A DNA stretch of 43,014 nt from Nocardia sp. CY41 (GTDB lineage: Bacteria; Actinomycetota; Actinomycetes; Mycobacteriales; Mycobacteriaceae), in the NCBI RefSeq assembly GCF_009829325.1, contig NZ_VUOS01000038.1, positions 1 to 43,014 of the forward strand, in the 5' to 3' direction. Shown here in pieces: positions 17,083-24,791 of the stretch. The notes under the pieces were generated by a model. That model saw nothing but the letters and a program-made list of their open reading frames with translations, was not told where the DNA came from and searched no databases. A program made the position numbers and the translations under genes. Numbering within the stretch: the stretch's first letter is position 1; the number at the start of each line of letters is the position of its first letter.

Positions 17083-18122
17083 CGCACACCTCCTGTCCGC
17101 AGACGCGCGCGCCTGCCCGCGCCGAGTTCTTCCGCCACCGCGACGACCTGATCTGGGGAGATCGAGTCGAGGCACGGGTGCCCCACGACCGGGCACTCCC
17201 TGGCCCTGCTACCGCGGCAGGGCGCGTGCTGGTCGCCGAGCATGGCCACCGGCACGCCGTAGGGCGCCCACCGCGCGGCGGGCACGACTGGTGCGAAGAG
17301 GGAGACCACGGGCGTCCCGACGGCCGCGGCCAGGTGCGCTGGCCCGGTGTTCGGCGCCACCACGACACTCGCGTCGCGCAGTACGGCGGCCAGCTCGGGC
17401 AGCGTGGTGGCTCCGCCGAGGTCGACGGCGTGCCTGCCGGCGACGGCGCCGGTCAGCGGCCGGTCGGCGGGTGCGCCGGTGACGACCACGCGGTGCCCGG
17501 CGCCGGTCAACGCGGCGACGATGGCCGCCGAACGGGACGAGGAGGGCTGTCGCGCCGGTACCGACGCGGCGGGATGCACCACCACGTAGCCCGGTTCGCC
17601 GGTGAGCGCGCCGACCTTCGGCAACGGCTGGCGGACGGCGAGTTTCCCGTCGTCCCCGGGCGGTAGCCGGAAACCGGCCGCCTCGGCGAGCGACAGCGCG
17701 CGCTCGGCTTCGGGCGGATCGCCTTCGACGCGATGGCGCAGATCTAGCAGCGAACCGGGGTAGTCCTCCGAGATGGCGCCGATCCAGGGGACGCCGGCCA
17801 TCCGGAGCAACAGCGCCAGCGGCAACGGCGACTGGTGGAAGGACGTGAGGATCAACGCCAGATCCAGGTCGAGGGCGCGAATCCGGTCGAGGAAGCCGTC
17901 GATGTCTGCCGCGGCGACCGCGGGGGGCTCGAGGTCGATCCACGGCGCGCACCAGGTCACGACCTGGTCCACACCCGGCAACAGGTCGGCGGCGGCCCGG
18001 CCGCGCGGCCCGGACAACAGCGTCACCGAATCGACGTGCGCTGCCACCGCCCGCACGCACGGCCCGGCCAGCAGCACATCGCCGAAATTGTCCATGCGTG
18101 CCACCAGCGCCCGGCGTGTCAT
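17079..18122 (-). CDS. GT9 (heptosyltransferase-like) glycosyltransferase, first copy
   Basis: A 347-residue GT9 protein. RALVARMDNFGDVLLAGPCVRAV at the N-terminus and VVAPNTGPAHLAAAVGTPVVSLFAP (about 260-284) match ADP-heptose:LPS heptosyltransferases. The C-terminal HAPCRGSRARECPVVGHPCLDSI with three Cys residues is seen in some actinobacterial and Gram-negative GT9 members. ATG 18122 overlaps the GT2-GmhB stop by 4 bp, and its own end overlaps gmhA by 4 bp. It differs clearly from the second GT9 at 13488-14438, so two different transfers or acceptors are likely. Confidence 0.92.
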   Translation of the reverse strand: MTRRALVARMDNFGDVLLAGPCVRAVAAHVDSVTLLSGPRGRAAADLLPGVDQVVTWCAPWIDLEPPAVAAADIDGFLDRIRALDLDLALILTSFHQSPLPLALLLRMAGVPWIGAISEDYPGSLLDLRHRVEGDPPEAERALSLAEAAGFRLPPGDDGKLAVRQPLPKVGALTGEPGYVVVHPAASVPARQPSSSRSAAIVAALTGAGHRVVVTGAPADRPLTGAVAGRHAVDLGGATTLPELAAVLRDASVVVAPNTGPAHLAAAVGTPVVSLFAPVVPAARWAPYGVPVAMLGDQHAPCRGSRARECPVVGHPCLDSISPDQVVAVAEELGAGRRARLRTGGVR

Positions 18123-19618
18123 GGTACGCCCGCCATCGCCAGCCGTACGGCTTCGGGCAGGTCCTGCGCCACGGTCGCTTCACGCCGTGCGTGCTGCACC
18201 TCGTCGGGCAGGGTTCGCGCCGTCGGTACCAGAATCGCGCGGGCGCCCGCGGATTGCGCGGCGGCGACGTCGGCGCCGGTGTCGCCGATCACCACGCACC
18301 TGCCCACGTCGACGCCGAGCTCCGCCGCGGCTCGCCGGATCAGGCCCGGCTCGGGTTTGCGGCACCCGCAGCCGTCGCCTTCGCCGTGCACACACACCTG
18401 CCACGTCGCGAACGGTCCGAGCAACTCCTCGACCCGGGAATTCACCGCGGCGAGCTGTTCGCGGCTGATCAATCCGCGCGCCACGCCGGATTGGTTGCTC
18501 ACGATGCCGAGCTGCACGCCGGCCGCGCGGACCCTCCGGAGCGCGTCGACCGCCCCGGGCACCGGCTGCACCTTGGTGGGATCGGCGAGGTAGGGGACAT
18601 CGACGATGAGGGTGTCGTCGCGGTCGAACAACAACGCCAGCGGTGAGCCGTGCGAGGCGTGGCGGTGGCGCAGTTCGCCGCGCAGGCGATGCCAGCACGC
18701 AGCGGGTGGGATCAGTGCGCTGCTCAGCGTCATCCGGCCGATCTCACGGGGCGTGCGCGGCCCGGGCGCGATTCTGCGCGCGGCGAATTCACCGGTCGAC
18801 GCCAGCCAGACCGCCGCGAACGCCAGGGCGGGGCGTACGCGGCCCGCGAGGCCGAGTGCCGCGGCCGACGCACCTGCCGCCGTGGTGAGCGCGTGCCGGG
18901 GCAGCAGCCCCTTGTCCTCCCCGATGCGCTGCCGCCATCGAGCGCCGTACTTCCGCCGCAGCAACGCGTTGTCGGCGTTCCCGCGCTGTGCGCGCACACT
19001 CGCCATGAGCCCCGATGCGCGCAGCGGATGGCTCGTGCTGCGTCGTCCGGCCGCGATGACGTACCCCGCGAGGCAAACTCGCAGCGCCAGGTCGGCATCC
19101 TCGCGGAACGCCCGCGGAAACCGTTCGTCGAACCCGCCGACCGCGACCAGCGCGGACCGGCGGTAGGCCATGTCCGCGGTGATCCACCGCGCCGTGGCCA
19201 GCCGCGCGATGCCCCGTTCCGCGTCGGTCGGCTTGCGGTGCTCCGGCAGCGGCACCTCGATCCTGGCCGTGGACGCCGCCGTGTTCTCGTCGAGGTCCCG
19301 CAAGTCGTCGGCCAAGCGGGCAGGCCAATCCGGCGGAGTGAGCACGTCGTCGTCCAGGAACGCGATCCACGCGCCCGAGGCGGCCTGCCACCCCGCGTTC
19401 CGCGCCGCCGCGGGCCCGCGGCCACCCGAGCGGATCACCCGCACCGGCGGCACGGTCTCGGGCAGCGGCAGATCGCCGGCGCCGGGCCGGTCGTCGACCA
19501 CGATGATCTCCCGTGGCCTCGGACCCGTCGCGGCCTGCAGTGACTCGAGCAGCGTCCGAAGACTTTCCCGGCCGGTGGTCGGGATGACGACGCTGTAGTC
19601 GACGGTGTGGCCGTTCAC
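18119..19618 (-). CDS. Fusion: GT2 glycosyltransferase + GmhB-like heptose bisphosphate phosphatase
   Basis: A 499-residue two-domain protein. Residues 1-320 are a family 2 GT-A glycosyltransferase: SVVIPTTGR, VVDDRPGAG, ARNAGWQAASG and the metal-binding DDD at 89-91. Residues 327-499 are a HAD-superfamily phosphatase of the GmhB class: FDRDDTL (Asp332, Asp334), SNQSGVARG, a zinc loop C409-x-H411...C417-x-C419 followed by RKPEPG, and GDTGAD (446-450). GmhB removes the C7 phosphate of glycero-manno-heptose 1,7-bisphosphate. GTG 19618 overlaps the carbamoyltransferase stop by 4 bp. One continuous frame crosses the join, so it is a true fusion, tying heptose supply to sugar transfer. Confidence 0.9.
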   Translation of the reverse strand: MNGHTVDYSVVIPTTGRESLRTLLESLQAATGPRPREIIVVDDRPGAGDLPLPETVPPVRVIRSGGRGPAAARNAGWQAASGAWIAFLDDDVLTPPDWPARLADDLRDLDENTAASTARIEVPLPEHRKPTDAERGIARLATARWITADMAYRRSALVAVGGFDERFPRAFREDADLALRVCLAGYVIAAGRRSTSHPLRASGLMASVRAQRGNADNALLRRKYGARWRQRIGEDKGLLPRHALTTAAGASAAALGLAGRVRPALAFAAVWLASTGEFAARRIAPGPRTPREIGRMTLSSALIPPAACWHRLRGELRHRHASHGSPLALLFDRDDTLIVDVPYLADPTKVQPVPGAVDALRRVRAAGVQLGIVSNQSGVARGLISREQLAAVNSRVEELLGPFATWQVCVHGEGDGCGCRKPEPGLIRRAAAELGVDVGRCVVIGDTGADVAAAQSAGARAILVPTARTLPDEVQHARREATVAQDLPEAVRLAMAGVP

Positions 19619-21237
19619 GAGCGGCGAACCGCGAACGGACCGAGGGCGAGCAGATCGATCGGCGCGGAGCCGAAGCACTCGAGGGCATCGCGGGGCGAAT
19701 CCACCATCGGCCTGCCCGCGGTGTTCAAGCTCGTGTTGACCACCACGGGCAAGCCGGTGCGCCGGTCGAACTCCGACAACATTCGCGCCAGGACGGGATC
19801 CTCGGCGGGATCGACGGTCTGCACCCGTGCGGTGCCGTCCACATGGGTCACGGCGGGGATCCGCGCGCGCCAGTGCGGCGCGACGTCGTGGACGAACAGC
19901 ATGTACGGGCTCGGCAACGGTCCGCGTTCGAAGATCTCGGATGCCCGGTCGGCCAGCACCATCGGCGCGAGCGGCCGGAACTGCTCGCGCCCTTTCACGT
20001 CGTTGAGACGCTCGAGATTCGCCGACCGGCCGGGATGGGCGAGCAGCGAGCGATGCCCGAGCGCACGCGGGCCGAATTCGGCCCGGCCCTGGAACCAGGC
20101 CACCACCTGGTCTTCCGCGAGCGCTTCGGCCACCTCGGCCGCGATGTCCGCGGATTTCGTGTATCGGACCTTGGCCGTGCGCAGCACGTTCTCCAGCTCC
20201 GTGTCGGTCCATTCGCGGCCGAGATCGGCTCCGCGCATCGGAATGACCCGCTCGCCGAATTCGGCCGCCAATTGCAGCGCGGCGCCGAGCGCGGTGCCCG
20301 CGTCACCCGAGGCCGGCTGGACCCAGACCCGGTCGTAGGGGCCTTCGGCGTGCAGCCGGGTGTTTGCCACACAGTTCAGCGCGATGCCACCGGCCAGCGT
20401 GAGGTTCCGCTGACCGGTCTGGCGATGCAGCCACGAGGTCAATTCGAGCAGCACGTCCTCGAGCCGGCGCTGGACGCTCGCGGCGAGGTCGGCATGGTCC
20501 GGGCCGGGCGCACCGCCGACCACCGCGGGTGCGAATCCCGCCCAGTCCACGGGTTCGGTGCGGAAACCACCGTCACCGGTGGCGTACACGAGTTCGCGGA
20601 ACCGGTCGAGGAACCGGGGCGTGCCGTAGGAGGCGAGAGCCATCACCTTGTATTCGTCACTCGACCGGGTGAAGCCGAGATGTTCGGTGAGGTCCTCGTA
20701 CATCAGCCCGAGCGAGTGCGGCAGCTGCTGTGCGGCCAGTTCCACGAACTTGCCGTCCCGGTATTCCCCGGCCAGATAGGACTGGCTCTCGCCGCGGCCG
20801 TCGGCCACCAGGACCGCGGAATCGCCCGACGGGGCGGCGAGCGCCGCGGACGCGGCATGCGCCAGATGATGCCGCACGAAACGCACGATCGATGGATCGA
20901 GACCGGGCAGTGCGGCCGTGAGGAACGCGGGTGCGCGGAAAGCGTAATCAGTTCTGGTATTTTCGCTTTTCTGATCGAGGCCGCCGAGCGAATGATCGAC
21001 CAGGCGTGGATCATAGGAATAGCCCACCGCGTCGAGCTCCTCGGGACGCAATCCCGCTCGTTCCAGGCACCACGCGGCCGCTTGCTCGGGGAGCTCCCAC
21101 GAGGAGAACGGCACCGGCCGCTTGCCGTGCTTGCGCCGTGTGAACCGCTCTTCCTCGGCGGCCGCGACGATTTCGCCGTCCACGATCAGAGCCGCAGCAG
21201 GGTCATGAAATATCGCGTTTATTCCGAGAATGCGCAC
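19615..21237 (-). CDS. NodU/TobZ family carbamoyltransferase
   Basis: A 540-residue carbamoyltransferase. The N-terminus RILGINAIFHDPAAALIVDG starts the Kae1/ASKHA-fold YrdC-independent carbamoyl domain; HHLAHAASAA (about residues 124-133) carries metal-binding His residues; the C-terminal domain has FQGRAEFGPRALGHRSLLAHP, GREQFRPLAPMV and VNTSLNTAGRP. Members (NodU, TobZ, CmcH) place a carbamoyl group from carbamoyl phosphate on a sugar hydroxyl. GTG 21237 follows AGAAAGG; a longer frame to 21288 lacks family similarity. A 110-bp gap with a repeated 11-mer precedes it, so an internal promoter is possible. Confidence 0.92.
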   Translation of the reverse strand: MRILGINAIFHDPAAALIVDGEIVAAAEEERFTRRKHGKRPVPFSSWELPEQAAAWCLERAGLRPEELDAVGYSYDPRLVDHSLGGLDQKSENTRTDYAFRAPAFLTAALPGLDPSIVRFVRHHLAHAASAALAAPSGDSAVLVADGRGESQSYLAGEYRDGKFVELAAQQLPHSLGLMYEDLTEHLGFTRSSDEYKVMALASYGTPRFLDRFRELVYATGDGGFRTEPVDWAGFAPAVVGGAPGPDHADLAASVQRRLEDVLLELTSWLHRQTGQRNLTLAGGIALNCVANTRLHAEGPYDRVWVQPASGDAGTALGAALQLAAEFGERVIPMRGADLGREWTDTELENVLRTAKVRYTKSADIAAEVAEALAEDQVVAWFQGRAEFGPRALGHRSLLAHPGRSANLERLNDVKGREQFRPLAPMVLADRASEIFERGPLPSPYMLFVHDVAPHWRARIPAVTHVDGTARVQTVDPAEDPVLARMLSEFDRRTGLPVVVNTSLNTAGRPMVDSPRDALECFGSAPIDLLALGPFAVRRS

Positions 21238-21274
21238 GGGCCGCCTTTCTGTTCGAGACGCGGGACCTGTCGGT

Positions 21275-21310
21275 CTACCCGCTGACATATGTGCTGGCGC
21301 TACCCGCTGA
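21275..21310. repeat. Repeated 11-mer upstream of the carbamoyltransferase gene
   Basis: CTACCCGCTGA occurs at 21275-21285 and again at 21300-21310, a 25-bp period, in the only long gap (110 bp) within the cluster. On the transcribed strand each reads TCAGCGGGTAG. Such a phased pair suggests a regulator site or a promoter for the downstream half of the operon. Confidence 0.5.
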
Positions 21311-21347
21311 AGTCGCGACTAAACCGATGTGCCGATCAGCACGGGGA

Positions 21348-22307
21348 CTACCGCGCCGGTTCCGCCGCGCGTCCGGCGAACCAGTCGATCGTGCGGCGCA
21401 GCCCTTCCACCCTGGTGATCACCGGCCACCAGCCCAATTCCCGCCGGGCCAGCGAGATGTCCGGGCACCGTCGTTTCGGGTCGTCGATCGCCCCCTCGAC
21501 GTACGTCACGACGGACCGGCTGCCGGTCAGCGAAAGGATTTCCGCCGCGAGGCAGCGCACGGAGAGTTCGTGCGGATTGCCGATATTCACCGGTCCCGGA
21601 TAATCGGCGGCCGCCAGTGCGAGCAGGCCGCGCACCGTGTCGTCGACATAACACAGTGAGCGCGTCTGCTCGCCGGTTCCGGCGATGGTCAGCGGCGCGT
21701 CCGACAACGCCTGTGCGATGAAGGTGGGCACCATACGGCCGTCGTCGGTGCGCATGCACGGACCGTAGGTGTTGAAAATTCGGGCAATTCCGGTGTTCAC
21801 GCCTTTTTCCCGGTGAAATGCCATGGTCAAAGCTTCGGCATACCGCTTCGCCTCGTCGTAGACGCTGCGCGGACCGACGGGATTGACATGACCCCAATAA
21901 TTCTCGGTCTGCGGATGGACGGCGGGGTCACCGTAGACCTCGCTGGTCGACGCGAGCACGAAACGGGCGCCGTGGCGCTCCGCCAGATCGAGGGCATTCG
22001 CGGTCCCGAGCGAACCGGCTCGCAGCGTCTCGATCGGCAGCCGGAGGTAATCGGGAGGCGACGCGGCCGACGCGAGATGGAAGACCACGTCGAAGGCGCC
22101 CACCGCGGGCAGCGGCTCGGTGACGTCGTGCCGCCGGAGATCGAAACCGGGCCGGTCGAGCAAACGAGCGACGTTGTCCGGAGTGGACGTGGCGAAATTG
22201 TCGAGGGCGACGACGGCGGTGCCCGCGTCGAGCAGTTGTTCACACAGGTGCGAGCCGACGAACCCGCAACCGCCGGTGACCAACGCGCGTTCACAAGGTT
22301 CGGACAC
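21348..22307 (-). CDS. UDP-glucuronate decarboxylase-like (UDP-xylose synthase) extended SDR
   Basis: A 319-residue extended SDR closest in motif pattern to UDP-glucuronate decarboxylases. TGGCGFVGSHL is at 11-21, ASTSEVYGDPAVHPQ at about 119-133, the YxxxK pair is Tyr150/Lys154 in VYDEAKRYAE, and RIFNTYGPCMRTDDGRMVPTF follows; these match UXS enzymes, which convert UDP-glucuronate to UDP-xylose. GTG 22307 starts eight bases after the GT4 stop. With UDP-glucose dehydrogenase in the same operon the substrate supply is self-contained. A 4-epimerase or 4,6-dehydratase activity is less likely but not excluded. Confidence 0.85.
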   Translation of the reverse strand: MSEPCERALVTGGCGFVGSHLCEQLLDAGTAVVALDNFATSTPDNVARLLDRPGFDLRRHDVTEPLPAVGAFDVVFHLASAASPPDYLRLPIETLRAGSLGTANALDLAERHGARFVLASTSEVYGDPAVHPQTENYWGHVNPVGPRSVYDEAKRYAEALTMAFHREKGVNTGIARIFNTYGPCMRTDDGRMVPTFIAQALSDAPLTIAGTGEQTRSLCYVDDTVRGLLALAAADYPGPVNIGNPHELSVRCLAAEILSLTGSRSVVTYVEGAIDDPKRRCPDISLARRELGWWPVITRVEGLRRTIDWFAGRAAEPAR

Positions 22308-22315
22308 GGCGCCGC

Positions 22316-23623
22316 CTACCCGTGGCCGTTCGCGCGAGCGCCGCGACCCATCGCCGGTGACCCGGTGGAAAGGCGGTCGTTCGTGGTAGAGCCGACCGTG
22401 CGGCCATCCGTGGGTCCGCTTCCGTTCCCCATGCGCACGGCCGGGGCGGTCACCCTGCGGTACGCGTGCAGGGTCTCGGCGGCGATCCGGTCCCAGGAGT
22501 AGCGCGCCTCGACCCGCTCTCGTCCGGCCTGACCGTACTTCCGCCTGATCTCCGGGGCGGCCAGCAGATCCCGGACGGCGTCGGCCAGTCGTGCGGGCTC
22601 GTGCGGTGGGACGAGCCTGCCGGTCACACCGTCGACGACGGTGTCGATGAGGCCCCCGACCGCGGCGGCCACCACCGGAACGGCGCAGGCCATCGCTTCC
22701 AGCGGTGTGATGCCGAACGGTTCGTACCATGGCGTGCACACGACGACGTCGGCCGACCTGAGCAGCGGCGCCATTCGTGTCCTCGGGACCTGCCCCAGCA
22801 TGTGGAGCCGGTCTCGCACGCCGAGGCGGTCGGCCAGCTCCAGCAGCCGCCTGCCTTCCGGGTCGTCGGCGACGTCGCCGTCGTCCGGGCCACCGACCAA
22901 CACCAGCTCGGTGTCCGGCAGACCGGTCAGCGCGGTGATCGCGGTGTCGAAACCCTTGCGGGGCACCAACCGGCCCACACTGACCATCCGGTGGTCGGCC
23001 GACCTCGGTGCGCGCGCCCCGTGGGGTGTGAACCGCTCGAGGTCGACGCCGCAGGGAATCACCGACGTCCTGGACCGGGGCACGCCCATTCTGGCCAGTT
23101 CGAAGACCTCGTCGGTACAGGTGGCGACGATGCGATCGGCCCGTTCGGCGATCGACTGCTCGAGACGCACGCGGTCGGCCGGGCTGGTGTCGTCGGCTCC
23201 TTGGTGGCGACGTTTCACCACGCCCAGCGCGTGAAAGGTCTGCACCACCGGGATGCTCGCCGGCCCCGCGGCCTGGAGGGCGGCCAGGCCGGACATCCAG
23301 AAGTGCGCGTGCACCACATCGGGGCGGCACTCATGCCATTGCTGTCGCAGGAAAGCGCCGAACTCGCCCATATGCGGCAGCAATTCGTCCTTCGGCATCG
23401 GTTCGGCAGGGCCGGCCGGGACATGGATCACGCGATAACCTTCTGCGGCGGTGACAGCATGCGGCGCGTGCGCATCTTCGCGGCGCGTGTAGACGGTGAC
23501 CTCGTGCCCCATCCGGCACAGAGCCGCGGACAGCTCCGCGACATGGACGTTCTGCCCCCCGGCATCCACGCCGCCGAGCACGGCCAGCGGACTGGCGTGT
23601 TCGGACACCATCGCGATCTTCAT
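22316..23623 (-). CDS. GT4 family glycosyltransferase (GT-B fold)
   Basis: A 435-residue retaining GT-B glycosyltransferase of family 4. The N-terminal GGVDAGGQNVHVAELSAAL motif resembles sucrose-phosphate synthase- and MshA-type enzymes; VHAHFWMSG and VQTFHALG lie in the acceptor domain; VSVGRLVPRKGFDTAI, CTPWYEPFGITPLEAMACAVPVVA (EX7E motif) and GLIDTVVDGVTGRLV are in the donor domain. The last 40 residues are low-complexity Gly/Arg/Thr and look disordered. ATG 23623 follows GAGAGAAGG and lies 31 bp after the preceding gene. Confidence 0.92.
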   Translation of the reverse strand: MKIAMVSEHASPLAVLGGVDAGGQNVHVAELSAALCRMGHEVTVYTRREDAHAPHAVTAAEGYRVIHVPAGPAEPMPKDELLPHMGEFGAFLRQQWHECRPDVVHAHFWMSGLAALQAAGPASIPVVQTFHALGVVKRRHQGADDTSPADRVRLEQSIAERADRIVATCTDEVFELARMGVPRSRTSVIPCGVDLERFTPHGARAPRSADHRMVSVGRLVPRKGFDTAITALTGLPDTELVLVGGPDDGDVADDPEGRRLLELADRLGVRDRLHMLGQVPRTRMAPLLRSADVVVCTPWYEPFGITPLEAMACAVPVVAAAVGGLIDTVVDGVTGRLVPPHEPARLADAVRDLLAAPEIRRKYGQAGRERVEARYSWDRIAAETLHAYRRVTAPAVRMGNGSGPTDGRTVGSTTNDRLSTGSPAMGRGARANGHG

Positions 23624-23654
23624 GATTCCGCCTTCTCTCTCCGGGACCCTGCCT

Positions 23655-24632
23655 TCATTCGGTGACCTCGGCGAGCAGGGAATCCCACCGGCGCAGGAAG
23701 ACCTCGAGGCCGTAGTGCTCCAGCGCGAACTGCCGTCCCGACTTGCCCGCGAGCACTGCCAGGTCGGGTTCGTGGAGGAATTCCCGGAATTTCGCGGTGA
23801 GCACCGCGATGTCGGTGGAGATGGCGCCCGCTTCCGGCGGCACGGCGGCGACGGCCTCGGTGGTGGCCAGGACTATCACCGGCATGGCCAGGTGCATGGC
23901 TTCCAGGAGAGACAATCCCAGCGAGGTCCAGCGCGCGGTGTGCAGATACACCCGCCTGCGCGCCATTTCCGGATGCAACGCCGACTGCGGGAAGTCTCCG
24001 ATTCCGCGAATGGGGTGTCCGGTAGGCCGGTGCGCGGTGAATTCCTCGGCTCCGATGCCGTACAAATCGATCGGCCCGGCCATCGCGAATTCCGGCAACA
24101 GATCACTACCCGTGATCCTCCCGCGCCGCGTCGGCTCGTTGATCAGTGCTACGCCGTGCGGCAGTTCGCCGGTGTAGCGCGCGCCGGGGTCGACGATGCC
24201 GTGCGGCACGACACGGGTGGGTGCGCGTCCGCTGTCCCACATCAGATCGTTGAAATGGGTGACGTGCACGATCGGGATGTCGGCGCGATCCGCCAGTGGA
24301 TGCGTGGTGGTGGCCGCGCTGGGACGCGGAGTGTTGTGCTCGACGTAGATCGCCGGGATATCGGCGCCGGGGCGCCGACCGAGCCATCGTTCGGCGAGTT
24401 CGATCTCCTCCGGACGCTGGAGCACGACGACGTCCGGCTCCGCCGCGCGCAACGCACCCGCCGGCACCTCCTGCACCGACGGCCAGTCGCGGCCGCACCG
24501 GCCGCGCCCCCACGGCCCGCCGCCCTCGACCACGGGCACGAGGTATCGGTGCGGTCCCTGCACGAACGATGTCGTCCACGAGCCGTGCACGTGCCACAAC
24601 AGCACCGTGAGCCCCTCGGTCATTGCGGCCAT
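23655..24632 (-). CDS. Glycosyltransferase, first gene of the heptose cluster
   Basis: A 325-residue GT-B-type glycosyltransferase. An N-terminal LLWHVHGSWTTSFVQG, VVLQRPEE, YVEHNTPRPS, and the C-terminal TSLGLSLLEAMHLAMPVIVLATTEA (EX7E-like) indicate a retaining GT4-related enzyme. The protein is shorter than most GT4 members. ATG 24632 is taken as start; an ATG at 24623 is possible. Upstream, TAATAG (complement of 24648-24653) with GTGACC 16 bp further back could be the operon promoter, giving a very short leader. It is divergent from the aldehyde dehydrogenase at 24792. Confidence 0.85.
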   Translation of the reverse strand: MAAMTEGLTVLLWHVHGSWTTSFVQGPHRYLVPVVEGGGPWGRGRCGRDWPSVQEVPAGALRAAEPDVVVLQRPEEIELAERWLGRRPGADIPAIYVEHNTPRPSAATTTHPLADRADIPIVHVTHFNDLMWDSGRAPTRVVPHGIVDPGARYTGELPHGVALINEPTRRGRITGSDLLPEFAMAGPIDLYGIGAEEFTAHRPTGHPIRGIGDFPQSALHPEMARRRVYLHTARWTSLGLSLLEAMHLAMPVIVLATTEAVAAVPPEAGAISTDIAVLTAKFREFLHEPDLAVLAGKSGRQFALEHYGLEVFLRRWDSLLAEVTE

Positions 24633-24791
24633 GCCGGTAGCTCTTGCCTATTATTTCCGGATCAAACCTGGTCACGTGCCCGGCAGCGATCCGGCCGAAG
24701 GCGGCGAACGTCCCGGCGCTGCTGGGCGGCGGCGCCGATCCGGCTGCGGCCCGGCGGGTTTGAACCGGGGATGCGCGGCAATGGCCGCGGT

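Noticed and set aside
23496..24791. Long upstream extension of the aldehyde dehydrogenase frame
   Set aside because: It runs antisense through two glycosyltransferase genes; the family N-terminus begins at 24792.
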